Assembly: GCF_029167375.1 (NCBI RefSeq)
Contig: NZ_JARFTP010000015.1
Coordinates: forward strand, 44,473 to 108,472
DNA length: 64,000 nt
Direction of reading: 5' to 3'
Origin: Tsukamurella sp. 8F
GTDB lineage: Bacteria; Actinomycetota; Actinomycetes; Mycobacteriales; Mycobacteriaceae
Shown here piece after piece: positions 1 to 8,224 of this stretch (its first letter is position 1; the number at the start of each line of letters is the position of its first letter). The notes under the pieces were generated by a model. That model saw only the letters and a program-made list of their open reading frames with translations, was not told the origin of the DNA and searched no databases. A program made the position numbers and the translations under genes.

Positions 1-466
1 TCACGGGTAGGACCAGGTAGAACGCCACCTCGACGCACATGCTCCACGTCTGTGTGAGGCCATTGCGCAGGTGGCCGAGGCCGTAGATCTGAGTGAGCGT
101 CAGATTCCGGACAAGCCCACCAATGCCGTGCCCGGATGGGTTCGGATCGTCCCGCACCAGGTACACGAGGTACACCGCGATGACGACGATCCAATACGCC
201 GGCAGCACCCTGCGGAATCGGTGCCAGGCGTAATGCCGCAGCGACGGCTGGCGCCCCGCCCCGTCGGTCAGCACGCGCACCCATGGCCGGAACAGCAGGA
301 AACCCGACAGAGCAAAGAACACCGGGACCCCGACCTCGAGGCGCGCAAAGGCGTTTCCCGCGGTATCCGGTGTGTAGTTGCCGGTCCAGAACGCGGCATG
401 CGTAGCGCACACCGCGGCCGCGGCTAGCGCTCGCAAGCCGGTCAGAGAGGCGACGCGCTGCTGCAT
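1..466 (-). CDS. acyltransferase 3 family membrane protein (partial)
   Basis: Only the first 155 residues are present; the C-terminus lies beyond the left edge. It matches the acyltransferase-3 (OafA-type) family of integral-membrane enzymes that move acyl groups onto surface sugars or lipids. The ATG at 466 gives the family opening SLTGLRALAAAAVCATH with the conserved Arg12 and His23. The next membrane motifs follow: VGVPVFFALSGFLLFRPW, then RRVLPAYW and WSMCVEVAFYLVLPV. The acceptor substrate cannot be told from the fragment. It lies 30 bp downstream of the DUF779 gene on the same strand, so the two may be co-transcribed. Confidence 0.85.
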   Translation of the reverse strand, partial: MQQRVASLTGLRALAAAAVCATHAAFWTGNYTPDTAGNAFARLEVGVPVFFALSGFLLFRPWVRVLTDGAGRQPSLRHYAWHRFRRVLPAYWIVVIAVYLVYLVRDDPNPSGHGIGGLVRNLTLTQIYGLGHLRNGLTQTWSMCVEVAFYLVLPV

Positions 467-496
467 CCCGCCATTCTGCCTGCGCCGGGCGACCCT

Positions 497-1018
497 CTAC
501 CTGGCCGGGACCGGACAGGCTTCGTCCGCGACCGCGACGACGGTGGGCTCGGCCGGCAGGGGCGGCAGCGTCCCTTCCGCGTAGGCGGCACCGAGTACCG
601 GGGGTGCCGACTGCAGAGCCACGACCTCGTCATCCGAGAACACGCGGCCACGCGACAGGAACCGGAATCCCTCCGGACCCTCCAGAGAGAAGCCCGAGCC
701 GCGACCGGGAACGAGGTCGATGATCAGCTGAGTGTGTTTCCACGCGCCGAACTGCGAGCCGGAGATCCAGACGGGCACGCCGTCGGCGCCGGTCGGGAGG
801 TCGGGCGACGGCACGCCCGCGTCGACGCGCAGGTCGAGGATCCCGAGGAGCACGTCTCTGTCACCGATCAGATACTCCCCCAGCGGATAGCACATGGGCG
901 ACGATCCGTCGCAGCAGCCGCCGCTCTGGTGGAACATCAGGCCGCCGTGCGTCTGAAGCAGATTGCGCAGCATCACCTGCGCCTTGGCCGTCACCAGGAC
1001 GCGCGCGGGTGCGTTCAT
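497..1018 (-). CDS. DUF779 family protein
   Basis: 173 residues matching the DUF779 family, whose function is unknown. Family members often sit next to an aldehyde dehydrogenase gene, but none is visible here. Residues about 30-46 form a Gly/Cys-rich stretch, MFHQSGGCCDGSSPMC, whose vicinal cysteines could bind a metal or act in redox chemistry (inference). The rest looks like a small beta-rich domain, and the last 30 residues are Pro/Ala rich. The ATG at 1018 is preferred because it opens the conserved domain; the open frame continues upstream only as a shadow of the regulator gene. The gene lies 38 bp after the GlxA-type regulator, probably in the same transcript. Confidence 0.8.
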   Translation of the reverse strand: MNAPARVLVTAKAQVMLRNLLQTHGGLMFHQSGGCCDGSSPMCYPLGEYLIGDRDVLLGILDLRVDAGVPSPDLPTGADGVPVWISGSQFGAWKHTQLIIDLVPGRGSGFSLEGPEGFRFLSRGRVFSDDEVVALQSAPPVLGAAYAEGTLPPLPAEPTVVAVADEACPVPAR

Positions 1019-1056
1019 GGTCGTACTCCTCGGGCTGAGTGTGGGCTGCCTGCTAC

Positions 1057-2064
1057 CTACGACCGTAGCGCCCCTTCTGTGACCTGCGCCACTGCCCGAC
1101 CGGGTGGCGTGCCCGAGGCACGGAATGCCTGCCGGTACCGCAGTGGTGCCATCCCGACGTCGCGTCGCAGGTGCTGCCGCAGACCGGACCCCGTGCCCAG
1201 TCCGGCGCGGCGCGCGACGTCGTCGACGGACAGGTCCGTGGTCTCGAGTAGCTCCCGGGCGAGGTCGACACGACACCGCAGCAGCCACGCCCCGGGCGAG
1301 AGCCCCGTCTCCTCCCGGAACCGACGGTTGAAGGTCCGGGTACTCAGCGCGGCGCGCGCCGCCAGGGCCGCGACGGTGAGAGGTTCGTCCAGGTGCTCGG
1401 CGGCCCATGCCCGCACCGCGGCGGTCGACCCGACCGAGTCCGGAACCGGCCGAGCCACGAACTGGGTCTGCGTGCCCTCCCGCGCCGGCGGGATGACACA
1501 GTGCCGGGCGACCCGGTTCGCGACCGCGGCGCCGTGGTCCTTTCGGATGATGTGCAGGCACAGGTCGAGCCCGGCGGCGAGGCCCGCGGAGGTGAGCACG
1601 TCGCCGTCGTCGGTGTAGAGGACACGCTCCGCCAGCCGCACCTCGGGGTAGAGACGGCGCAGGTCGGCGCCGTACTTCCAGTGCGTGGTCACGTCGCGGC
1701 CGTCGAGCAGGCCCGCCGCCGCGAGCACGAACGCGCCGGTGCAGATCGACACCATGCGCGTGCCGGGCCGGATCCGGCCGAGCGCAGCGGCGAGCTCGCC
1801 GGACAGCTCCGCGCGTCGGCGCGGACCATCCACTTTGGTCCCCGGCACGATGACCGTGTCCGCCTCGGCGAGAACCTCCGGGCCCGCCTCTGGCACGATC
1901 GCGTACCCCTGCGTAGCAGGCACCGGGTCGGTACTCAGGCCGCAGCTGACGACGCGATAGAGAGGTCGGCCGTCGTCATCGACCGCCTCCGAGAAGCACA
2001 TCGGCGGAATCGACGCATCGAAGCCGACGATCTTCTCCAACAGGAGCACAGCAACCGTATGCAT
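1057..2064 (-). CDS. GlxA/FtrA-type AraC family transcriptional regulator
   Basis: 335 residues with two domains. Residues 1-190 are a DJ-1/PfpI (class I amidotransferase-like) sensor with the nucleophile-elbow motif VSICTGAFVLAAAGLLDG. Residues about 210-320 are an AraC-type pair of helix-turn-helices, with ALSTRTFNRRFREETGLSP and the second motif SVDDVARRAGLGTG. Proteins of this build are usually transcriptional activators; the ligand is unknown. It is divergent from the MFS gene at 2136, with only 71 bp between the two starts, which suggests that it controls that exporter. It also runs into the DUF779 gene downstream. Confidence 0.9.
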   Translation of the reverse strand: MHTVAVLLLEKIVGFDASIPPMCFSEAVDDDGRPLYRVVSCGLSTDPVPATQGYAIVPEAGPEVLAEADTVIVPGTKVDGPRRRAELSGELAAALGRIRPGTRMVSICTGAFVLAAAGLLDGRDVTTHWKYGADLRRLYPEVRLAERVLYTDDGDVLTSAGLAAGLDLCLHIIRKDHGAAVANRVARHCVIPPAREGTQTQFVARPVPDSVGSTAAVRAWAAEHLDEPLTVAALAARAALSTRTFNRRFREETGLSPGAWLLRCRVDLARELLETTDLSVDDVARRAGLGTGSGLRQHLRRDVGMAPLRYRQAFRASGTPPGRAVAQVTEGALRS

Positions 2065-2135
2065 GGCACGATTCTTTCATTAGTTGTCAACCCTGCCACT
2101 GGTTCACGGACGAGCGTCCCGCGACCATAGATCGT

Positions 2136-3422
2136 GTGACAGACCTGACGAGGGACCGCAAGCTGCTCCACTACGCGTGGATCGTCGCCGCCGTGACATT
2201 CGTGGCGATACTCGGCGCAGCCGGATTCCGTTCCGTGCCGGGCGTGATGATGGATCCGCTGCACATGGAGTTCGGCTGGTCGCATGCCACGATCGGCATG
2301 GCGATGTCGGTGAACATGGCCCTTTACGGCCTGACGGCACCGTTCGCTGCCGCGCTCATGGACCGCCTCGGGATCCGGCCGGTGGTGTGCGGGGCTCTGG
2401 TGCTGATCGCGGCCGGCACCGGGCTCTCGACGCTGATGACCGCCAGCTGGCAGCTGATCCTGCTGTGGGGCGTGCTCGTGGGACTCGGCACGGGATCGAT
2501 CTCGATGGCCGTCGTGGCGACAGTGGCGACCCGCTGGTTCGTGGCCCGACGTGGCCTCGTCACGGGCGTGCTCACCGCGGCGAGCGCGACGGGGCAGCTG
2601 ATCTTCCTGCCGGTGGTCGCGATGCTCACCGATCGCTACGGCTGGCGAGTCGCCACCCTCCTGGTGACCGCGGTGGCTCTGGCGGTCGCCCCGATCGTGG
2701 CGGTGGCCGTCCGCTCGTTCCCGGCCGACAAGGGGCTCCCGCCGTACGGCGCGACGGAGCTCGTGCCCCGGCCCGTATATCAGGGTGGGACCGCGAGGCG
2801 TGCAGTCGCAGCCCTGTTCGACGCAGCTCACCACCGCGTGTTCTGGCTCCTCGCAGGCAGCTTCGCGATCTGCGGTGCGACCACCAACGGGCTGCTGCAG
2901 ACGCACTTCATCCCCGCGGCGCAGGACCACGGCATGCCGCCCACGACCGCTGCGAGTCTTCTGGCACTGATCGGCGTGTTCGACGTGGTCGGCACCATCG
3001 CGTCCGGTTGGTTCACCGACCGCCTCGACTCACGAGTGCTGCTGGTCGTCTACTACGTGGGCCGTGGGATCGCACTGGCGCTCCTGCCCTCGCTGCTCAC
3101 GGGCCACGCGACCCCCAGTCTCTGGGTGTTCATCCTGTTCTACGGGCTGGACTGGGTGGCGACGGTGCCTCCGACCATCGCCCTGTGCCGTAAACACTTC
3201 GGTGAGCAGACGTCCGTGGTGTTCGGCTGGGTCTTCGCATCGCATCAGGTCGGTGCGGCGGTCGCCGCCGTCGGCGCCGGGTACATCCGCGACGCTTCGG
3301 GCGGTTACGACCCGGCGTTCTACACCGCTGCCGGATTGTGCGTCATCGCGGCCGGGCTGTGCTGGGCCGTGCCGCGCGTGCGGCGGTCCACCGGGGAGCC
3401 GCAGGCCGTTCCCGTCGCCTGA
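2136..3422 (+). CDS. MFS transporter
   Basis: 428 residues with about 12 hydrophobic segments, the length and pattern of a Major Facilitator Superfamily carrier in the inner membrane. The loop between helices 2 and 3 carries the family motif as MDRLGIRPV, and the repeat in the second half is FTDRLDSRVL. Its overall look is closest to the oxalate/formate and monocarboxylate-type MFS proteins, but the substrate cannot be assigned. The start is GTG at 2136. The only neighbour on the other side of the promoter is the divergent GlxA-type regulator, the likely controller. Confidence 0.9.
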   Translation: MTDLTRDRKLLHYAWIVAAVTFVAILGAAGFRSVPGVMMDPLHMEFGWSHATIGMAMSVNMALYGLTAPFAAALMDRLGIRPVVCGALVLIAAGTGLSTLMTASWQLILLWGVLVGLGTGSISMAVVATVATRWFVARRGLVTGVLTAASATGQLIFLPVVAMLTDRYGWRVATLLVTAVALAVAPIVAVAVRSFPADKGLPPYGATELVPRPVYQGGTARRAVAALFDAAHHRVFWLLAGSFAICGATTNGLLQTHFIPAAQDHGMPPTTAASLLALIGVFDVVGTIASGWFTDRLDSRVLLVVYYVGRGIALALLPSLLTGHATPSLWVFILFYGLDWVATVPPTIALCRKHFGEQTSVVFGWVFASHQVGAAVAAVGAGYIRDASGGYDPAFYTAAGLCVIAAGLCWAVPRVRRSTGEPQAVPVA

Positions 3423-3525
3423 CGCTTGACGACGTTTCAGTGCGCACCCACCGCTCCCACGGATGGTCGTCGACAAGCCCTCACGGGGCGTGATCGTCCC
3501 TCAGCGATCGACGGTCGGCCCGAGG

Positions 3526-4236
3526 TCATGAGCAGAAGCCACACACCCCGGTGGTCGATAGAACGGTGAAGCAGTTCGGGCAGAGCTTGGGCTTCGGCTC
3601 CTCCGGCCTCGCCGCCTTCGCACGCGCGGATCCGCTCGCCGCCTTCGCACGCGCGGATCCGACGGACTCGGCCGTCTTCGGAACCGCCGGCGCCTTCGCT
3701 TTGACGACGCGCCTGCTCGGCGCGGCCTTCGCCGGCTTAGGCGCGCGGCCCGGACGTTGCGAGGCCCGCTTCTCGGCGACCCGCGGCGTGAGCACCGGAC
3801 CGGCGCCGGCGGGGATGGCAGCGCCGAAATGCTCGTAGCACTGGAACCGCGCGAAGGCGGCATGCGTGTCGAGATCGTCGGGCTTGGGCAGCCCCGCGAC
3901 CTCGAGCACGTGGACGTACGCGTCGCCGACCGACTGATCGAGGCGCACGCACAGTGCCGCGAGTGGGGGCTCACCCGCCTCAGCGCACGCCAGCGTCACG
4001 CCGCCGAGCAGGTCGTCGATCCACAGCCGGACCGGCCCGCCCGCCTTGATCCCGGTGTCGGCCTGGACCCGCGCCGCGAGTTCGGCCTGCGTGATGAAGG
4101 CTCCGTAGAGCTTGGCCGTCTCGGCTAGTACCGCATGCGCCGCCGCGGTCCACCTACTCAGGGCATCGGAGAAATCCACGGGGAATTCGGTGTCTGCGCG
4201 CCACGCGGTGATGTTCGTGTGTTCGTCGGGAGGCAC
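3526..4236 (-). CDS. hypothetical protein with basic repeat tail and C-terminal zinc ribbon
   Basis: 236 residues from a GTG at 4236; no family recognised for the N-terminal 140 residues, which look soluble and mixed alpha/beta. Residues about 150-210 are a low-complexity Lys/Ala/Arg/Pro tail resembling the basic tails of DNA- or RNA-binding actinobacterial proteins. It contains an exact tandem duplication of GSARAKAAS encoded by a 27-bp repeat. The last 20 residues form a zinc-ribbon motif, CPNCFTVLSTTGVCGFC (C-x2-C-x9-C-x2-C). A nucleic-acid-binding role is an inference from the tail and ribbon. The gene is monocistronic and convergent with the MFS gene. Confidence 0.7.
   Translation of the reverse strand: MPPDEHTNITAWRADTEFPVDFSDALSRWTAAAHAVLAETAKLYGAFITQAELAARVQADTGIKAGGPVRLWIDDLLGGVTLACAEAGEPPLAALCVRLDQSVGDAYVHVLEVAGLPKPDDLDTHAAFARFQCYEHFGAAIPAGAGPVLTPRVAEKRASQRPGRAPKPAKAAPSRRVVKAKAPAVPKTAESVGSARAKAASGSARAKAARPEEPKPKLCPNCFTVLSTTGVCGFCS
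3608..3661. repeat. 27-bp perfect tandem repeat, two copies, in frame
   Basis: Positions 3608-3634 and 3635-3661 are identical 27-mers beginning CTCGCCGCCTTCGCACG. Because 27 is a multiple of three, the repeat only adds or removes nine residues (GSARAKAAS) in the basic tail of the zinc-ribbon protein, so copy number could vary between strains without breaking the gene. Confidence 0.95.
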
Positions 4237-4432
4237 TCGGAAAACTCTACGGCGATCGCAATGCTCCCGTCGAATCGTGTGCAGCACATCGCAGTCCGGA
4301 CCGGGCGGTGCGCCTCGTCGCTGAGAGCCCGCTGGGTACCGGGCTGTAGCCCGTGGCGAGGCTGCCCTGATTTCGCTTTACTTGTGAGCACACCCGCCCG
4401 GGCCGCGAGGCCTCGCAGAGAGACGACCGACA

Positions 4433-4903
4433 ATGAAGATCACCATCCGCAGGATCCTCGCCGCATCGGCTGCCGCCGCAGCCCTCCTCATAGCCGCAGC
4501 GTGTGGCGGGGGTTCGTCCGACACCGCGTCGACGGCCACCCAGGCCGCCGGACCGACCGGAGCCAGTGCGACCACGGCGGCGAGCGCCGCAGCCGGCGAC
4601 GGCCACTACAAGGCCGGCACCTACGACGTCGAGGGCCACTACACCAACCCCGCGGGCCCCGCGAAGGTCGACGTGCAGCTGACCATCGACTCGGCGGGGA
4701 CCGTGGAGTCGGTCAAGGTCACGCCGGAGCCCACCAACCCCAATTCCCGCCAGTTCCAGACGCAGTTCGCGGGCGGCATCTCCTCCGTGGTCGTCGGCAA
4801 GAAGATCGACTCGCTGTCGGTCTCCAAGGTTGCGGGCTCGTCCCTCACCGGCGGCGGCTTCAACGACGCGGTCAAACAGATCATCGGCAAGGCCAAGGCC
4901 TGA
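4433..4903 (+). CDS. FMN-binding domain lipoprotein
   Basis: 156 residues. Residues 1-24 are a lipoprotein signal ending IAAAC with the lipidated Cys24, then a Ser/Thr/Ala linker to about residue 55, then an FMN-binding (NqrC/RnfG-type) domain opening YKAGTYDVEGHYTNPAG. Members of this domain carry FMN covalently on a Thr or Ser. The C-terminal segment GSSLTGGGFNDAV is the counterpart of the usual SGAT-type flavinylation site, so Thr139 is the predicted attachment point (inference). It would sit on the outer face of the membrane as an electron carrier. The next gene is the ApbE enzyme that makes this attachment, 2 bp downstream. Confidence 0.85.
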   Translation: MKITIRRILAASAAAAALLIAAACGGGSSDTASTATQAAGPTGASATTAASAAAGDGHYKAGTYDVEGHYTNPAGPAKVDVQLTIDSAGTVESVKVTPEPTNPNSRQFQTQFAGGISSVVVGKKIDSLSVSKVAGSSLTGGGFNDAVKQIIGKAKA

Positions 4904-4905
4904 CG

Positions 4906-5763
4906 ATGCCCGCGGCCGGGGCTCAGTGGCGGTTCGACGGCATCGGCACGGAGTGGCAGGTCGACACCGCGGAGCCGCTCGGCGGCGAGATGCGCGCGCA
5001 GATCACAGCACTCGTCGAGCGCTACGACGGTGACTGGTCCAGGTTCCGTCCCGGTACCGTCGTCGACGCGTTGCGGGCCGGGCCGGGCCGTCACCGGATG
5101 CCCGCCGACGCCGGCCCACTGATAGACGTCTACGACCGCCTGTACCGGCTCACCGACGGGGCGATGAGCGCCGCCGTCGGAGACGGGCTCGAGCGGCTCG
5201 GCTACGACGCGCACTACAGCCTCGTCCCGTCGGGTCCAGCCCGGCCTGCGCCGATCTGGGACGAGAATCGCTGGGATCCACCGTTTCTCACCACGAAGGA
5301 GCCGTTCGTCCTCGACGTGGGCGCGGCAGGAAAGGGCTACCTCGCCGATCAGATAGCCGACATCGTCGCACGGGACCACGCCGAGTTCACCATCGACGGC
5401 AGCGGCGACCTCGTCCGCAAGGGGCCCGCGGTCACCGTCGCACTGGAACATCCGCTCGACCCGTCGCTCGCGATCGGTACCACCGAGCTGACCGGGGCGC
5501 TGTGCGCGTCCGCGATCAACCGCCGCGCCTGGGGTGAGGGGCTGCACCACCTCTTGGACGCGCGCACCGGGATCCCCGTCCACGGTGTCCTCGCCACCTG
5601 GGTGTGGGCGTCCGACGCCCGCACCGCCGACGCCCTCGCGACCGCGTTGTTCTTCGCACCTGCCGAGCGCCTGCGCTCCGAGTTCGACTTCCGCTACGCA
5701 CTGATGACCGATGACCAGCGGGTGCACCACGACGCCGATCTGCCCGCCGAGCTGTTCACGTGA
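4906..5763 (+). CDS. apbE: FAD:protein FMN transferase (ApbE)
   Basis: 285 residues. ApbE splits FAD and links FMN through a phosphoester to a Thr/Ser of a target protein. Family landmarks are present: VLDVGAAGKGYLADQIADI (the GAxAKGYAVD motif), FTIDGSGDLV, HHLLDARTG and ASDARTADALATALFF near the C-terminus. No signal peptide is seen, so it would act in the cytoplasm unless exported another way. The ATG at 4906 follows the lipoprotein stop by 2 bp and its own stop overlaps the next start, so all three genes are translationally coupled. The obvious target is the FMN lipoprotein upstream. Confidence 0.9.
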   Translation: MPAAGAQWRFDGIGTEWQVDTAEPLGGEMRAQITALVERYDGDWSRFRPGTVVDALRAGPGRHRMPADAGPLIDVYDRLYRLTDGAMSAAVGDGLERLGYDAHYSLVPSGPARPAPIWDENRWDPPFLTTKEPFVLDVGAAGKGYLADQIADIVARDHAEFTIDGSGDLVRKGPAVTVALEHPLDPSLAIGTTELTGALCASAINRRAWGEGLHHLLDARTGIPVHGVLATWVWASDARTADALATALFFAPAERLRSEFDFRYALMTDDQRVHHDADLPAELFT

Positions 5764-7313
5764 TCTCCCGCCTCGACGACCTGCTCGGCCGGGTCACGAT
5801 GTACCGGCTGGTCACGCTGTGCCTCGCGGCACTTGTGGCGCTGTCGTTCGGCTACGCCTGCACCGGCGTCCTCGACGGTGCGGTCTTCCGCCCGGGCGCG
5901 ATGGCAGGGTCGCTGGTCGTTCTGCTCGCGGCGTCCGTCGCCTCGAGCCGCGCCCTCGGCCTAACTCTGCGGACTCGTCCGCACACCGAATCGGCGGTGA
6001 TCACGGCGCTACTGCTGTGGTTCCTGTACTGGCCGCAGTCGAGCGCGCGCATGCTCGCGTGGCTCGCGCTGGCCGCCGCGCTCGCGAACGCGTCGAAATA
6101 CGTCCTCGCGATCCGCCGCCGCCACGTGTTCAACCCCGCCGCAGCGGGGGCCGTGCTCACGACGATCGCCGCACAGCTCGCCGGCGTACCCGTCTCCGAT
6201 CGCCTCCTGACCACGTGGTGGGCGGCGAGCGAGCCCCTGCTCCCGTTCGTGATCGTCGCGGCGCTGCTGGTGCTCCGCCGCACCCGGAGGATCGGCCTCG
6301 GCGTGACGTTCGTACTGGTGGCCGGAGCGCTCATCGTGATCGGCCTCGCGTCGACGGGCACCGGCGCCGGCGCGGCCGCGAAGCTCGCCGCCGTCTCCTA
6401 CCCGCTGGTGTTCCTGGGTGGCTTCATGCTCAGCGAGCCGCTCACGCTGCCGCCGCGCCGATGGCAGCAGCTCGTGATCGCCGTCGTGGCGGGCTTCGTC
6501 GTCGCATGGCCCGTCTTCTCGCTGTCCTTCCTGTCGACGCCCCCGCACATGTGGATCTTCGATTCCACAGCCGAGCTCGCACTCCTGGCCGCGAACCTGA
6601 TCGCATTCGGTTTCGGCCAGCGCGGCGGCATCCGACTGGAGCTGGTGCATAAGCGCGAACTACCGGGCGGAGTGTGGGAGTTCGTATTCGAGCCGCTGCG
6701 CCCGGTGCGGTTCGCACCCGGCCAGTACGTCGAGCTGCACCTGCCGCATGCCCACGCCGACCGCCGGGGTGTCCGCCGCGTCTTCAGCATCGCCTCCGCA
6801 CCGTCCGATTCGCACGTCTGTATCGCACTGCGGGTGCCGGAACCGGCGTCGAGCTACAAGCAGGCGATGCTGGCACTCGAACCGGGCACCGTCGTGTCCG
6901 CCACGGGGGTCGGCGGCGACTTCCTGCTGCCGACGGATCCCACGACGCCCGTGGTACTCGTAGCCGGGGGAATCGGCATAACGCCGTTCCTCAGCCATCT
7001 GCGGCACGGCCCTCGCGACGCGGTACTCGTATACGGGGTGTCCGACGGTGATGCGGTCGCTTTCCGAGAGGAACTCATCGCGACGGACGTGCCGGTGGTG
7101 CTCGTCTCTCCCACCGCTCCTGCCGAACTACCCGAAGGTTGGTCGCACGTGGCCGCCCCGTTCATCCGTCCGGAGGACCTGCCGACGACGGTCCCCGGTC
7201 TCCGTGAGCGCGTCGCGTACGTATCTGGCCCACCCTCGATGGTGCACGCCGTCCGCCGCGGCCTGGCTCCGCATGTGGCGCGCACGCGCACCGACTACTT
7301 CAGCGGCTACTGA
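5760..7313 (+). CDS. RnfD/NqrB-like membrane protein fused to a ferredoxin-reductase (FAD/NAD) module
   Basis: 517 residues from GTG 5760, overlapping apbE by 4 bp. Residues 1-290 hold about ten membrane helices; LTLRTRPHTESAVITALLL and HVFNPAAAGAVL resemble NqrB/RnfD subunits. Residues 300-517 are a ferredoxin-NADP-reductase-like module with FAPGQYVELHLP and RRVFSIASAP (flavin site), VVLVAGGIGITPFLSHL (NAD site), YVSGPPSMVHAV and the aromatic C-terminus YFSGY. The fusion should take electrons from cytosolic NAD(P)H, pass them through the membrane, and deliver them to the flavinylated lipoprotein. This route is inferred from the operon; the final acceptor is unknown. Confidence 0.85.
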   Translation: MISRLDDLLGRVTMYRLVTLCLAALVALSFGYACTGVLDGAVFRPGAMAGSLVVLLAASVASSRALGLTLRTRPHTESAVITALLLWFLYWPQSSARMLAWLALAAALANASKYVLAIRRRHVFNPAAAGAVLTTIAAQLAGVPVSDRLLTTWWAASEPLLPFVIVAALLVLRRTRRIGLGVTFVLVAGALIVIGLASTGTGAGAAAKLAAVSYPLVFLGGFMLSEPLTLPPRRWQQLVIAVVAGFVVAWPVFSLSFLSTPPHMWIFDSTAELALLAANLIAFGFGQRGGIRLELVHKRELPGGVWEFVFEPLRPVRFAPGQYVELHLPHAHADRRGVRRVFSIASAPSDSHVCIALRVPEPASSYKQAMLALEPGTVVSATGVGGDFLLPTDPTTPVVLVAGGIGITPFLSHLRHGPRDAVLVYGVSDGDAVAFREELIATDVPVVLVSPTAPAELPEGWSHVAAPFIRPEDLPTTVPGLRERVAYVSGPPSMVHAVRRGLAPHVARTRTDYFSGY

Positions 7314-7496
7314 CCCGGCCGGAAGCGCCTTCCGATGTGGACCCGGGCGCGCCACACCGGGCACGGAAACCGCCTGCCTCCGCTCGACGGCCAGGAATCG
7401 ATCCGTCGGTAAGGGCTCTGTTGCACTGTGGCAGAACAGGACTCACGAGACCGCAGGCGCCGGCGGGAAGGCCCGGCCGATGCGCGCAAATGTACG

Positions 7497-7502
7497 TATA
7501 GT
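7497..7502 (+). promoter_or_regulatory. candidate -10 box for the Ter cluster
   Basis: TATAGT lies 48 bp before the terD start inside the 237-bp gap after the flavin operon. No good -35 hexamer is visible at the usual spacing, so an alternative sigma factor or an activator would be needed. A strong ribosome site, AGGGAGGAAA, follows just before the ATG at 7551. Confidence 0.3.
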
Positions 7503-7550
7503 GGGCGCCGACACACCCCCTCGCGGGGCTTCGACAGGGAGGAAACAGCA

Positions 7551-8126
7551 ATGGGAGTCAGTCTCACCAAGGGCGGCAACGTCTCGCTGACCAAGGAGGC
7601 CCCCGGGCTCACGGCCGTCACCGTCGGGCTCGGATGGGACGCCCGGACGACCACCGGCTCGGATTTCGATCTGGACGCGAGCGCGCTGGGTCTGGGTACC
7701 GACAAGCGCGTCGTGAACGACCAGTACTTCGTCTTCTTCAACAACCTCAAGTCGCCGGACGGTTCCATCGAGCACACCGGTGACAACTTGACAGGCGAGG
7801 GCGAGGGCGACGACGAGTCCATCAAGGTCAACCTCGCTGCCGTGCCGCCGAACGTCGACTCCATCAACTTCCCGGTTTCGATCTACGAGGCCGACTCGCG
7901 CGGCCAGTCCTTCGGCCAGGTGCGCAACGCCTACATCCGCGTCGTCAACCAGGCCGACGGGCGTGAGCTCGCCCGTTACGACCTCACAGAGGACGCGTCC
8001 ACCGAGACCGCGATGGTGTTCGGCGAGCTGTACCGCAACGGTGCCGAGTGGAAGTTCCGCGCCATCGGCCAGGGGTACGCCTCGGGCCTCGCCGGCATCG
8101 CCCGCGACTTCGGCGTCAACGTCTGA
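7551..8126 (+). CDS. terD: TerD family calcium-binding stress protein
   Basis: 191 residues, the standard size of TerD. It opens with the family signature GVSLTKGGNVSLTKEAPGL. It keeps the acidic calcium-site motifs FDLDASALGL and HTGDNLTGEGEGDDESIKV. TerD proteins are cytoplasmic or membrane-peripheral parts of tellurium-resistance-type stress systems. The ATG at 7551 has a strong ribosome site. It heads the Ter cluster, and a second, larger TerD protein ends it at 16283. A hairpin just after the stop may limit read-through into the next gene. Confidence 0.95.
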   Translation: MGVSLTKGGNVSLTKEAPGLTAVTVGLGWDARTTTGSDFDLDASALGLGTDKRVVNDQYFVFFNNLKSPDGSIEHTGDNLTGEGEGDDESIKVNLAAVPPNVDSINFPVSIYEADSRGQSFGQVRNAYIRVVNQADGRELARYDLTEDASTETAMVFGELYRNGAEWKFRAIGQGYASGLAGIARDFGVNV

Positions 8127-8145
8127 CCGTCCCTAACGCTCACGG

Positions 8146-8173
8146 ACGGCCACGGCGGTCACGCCGCGGCCGT
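8146..8173 (+). terminator. hairpin after terD
   Basis: Arms ACGGCCACGGCG (8146-8157) and CGCCGCGGCCGT (8162-8173) pair at 11 of 12 positions around a 4-nt loop. There is no T-tract, so it may attenuate rather than stop transcription, leaving terD more abundant than the genes downstream. Confidence 0.5.
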
Positions 8174-8224
8174 TCTCGGCGCACCTGACGCAGGGCGCCT
8201 CATCCACGAAAGGTCACCGCGCCG

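Noticed and set aside
1935..2930. 331-codon minus-strand open frame opposite the MFS gene
   Set aside because: Low-complexity Arg/His/Gln composition and full overlap with a clear transporter on the other strand.
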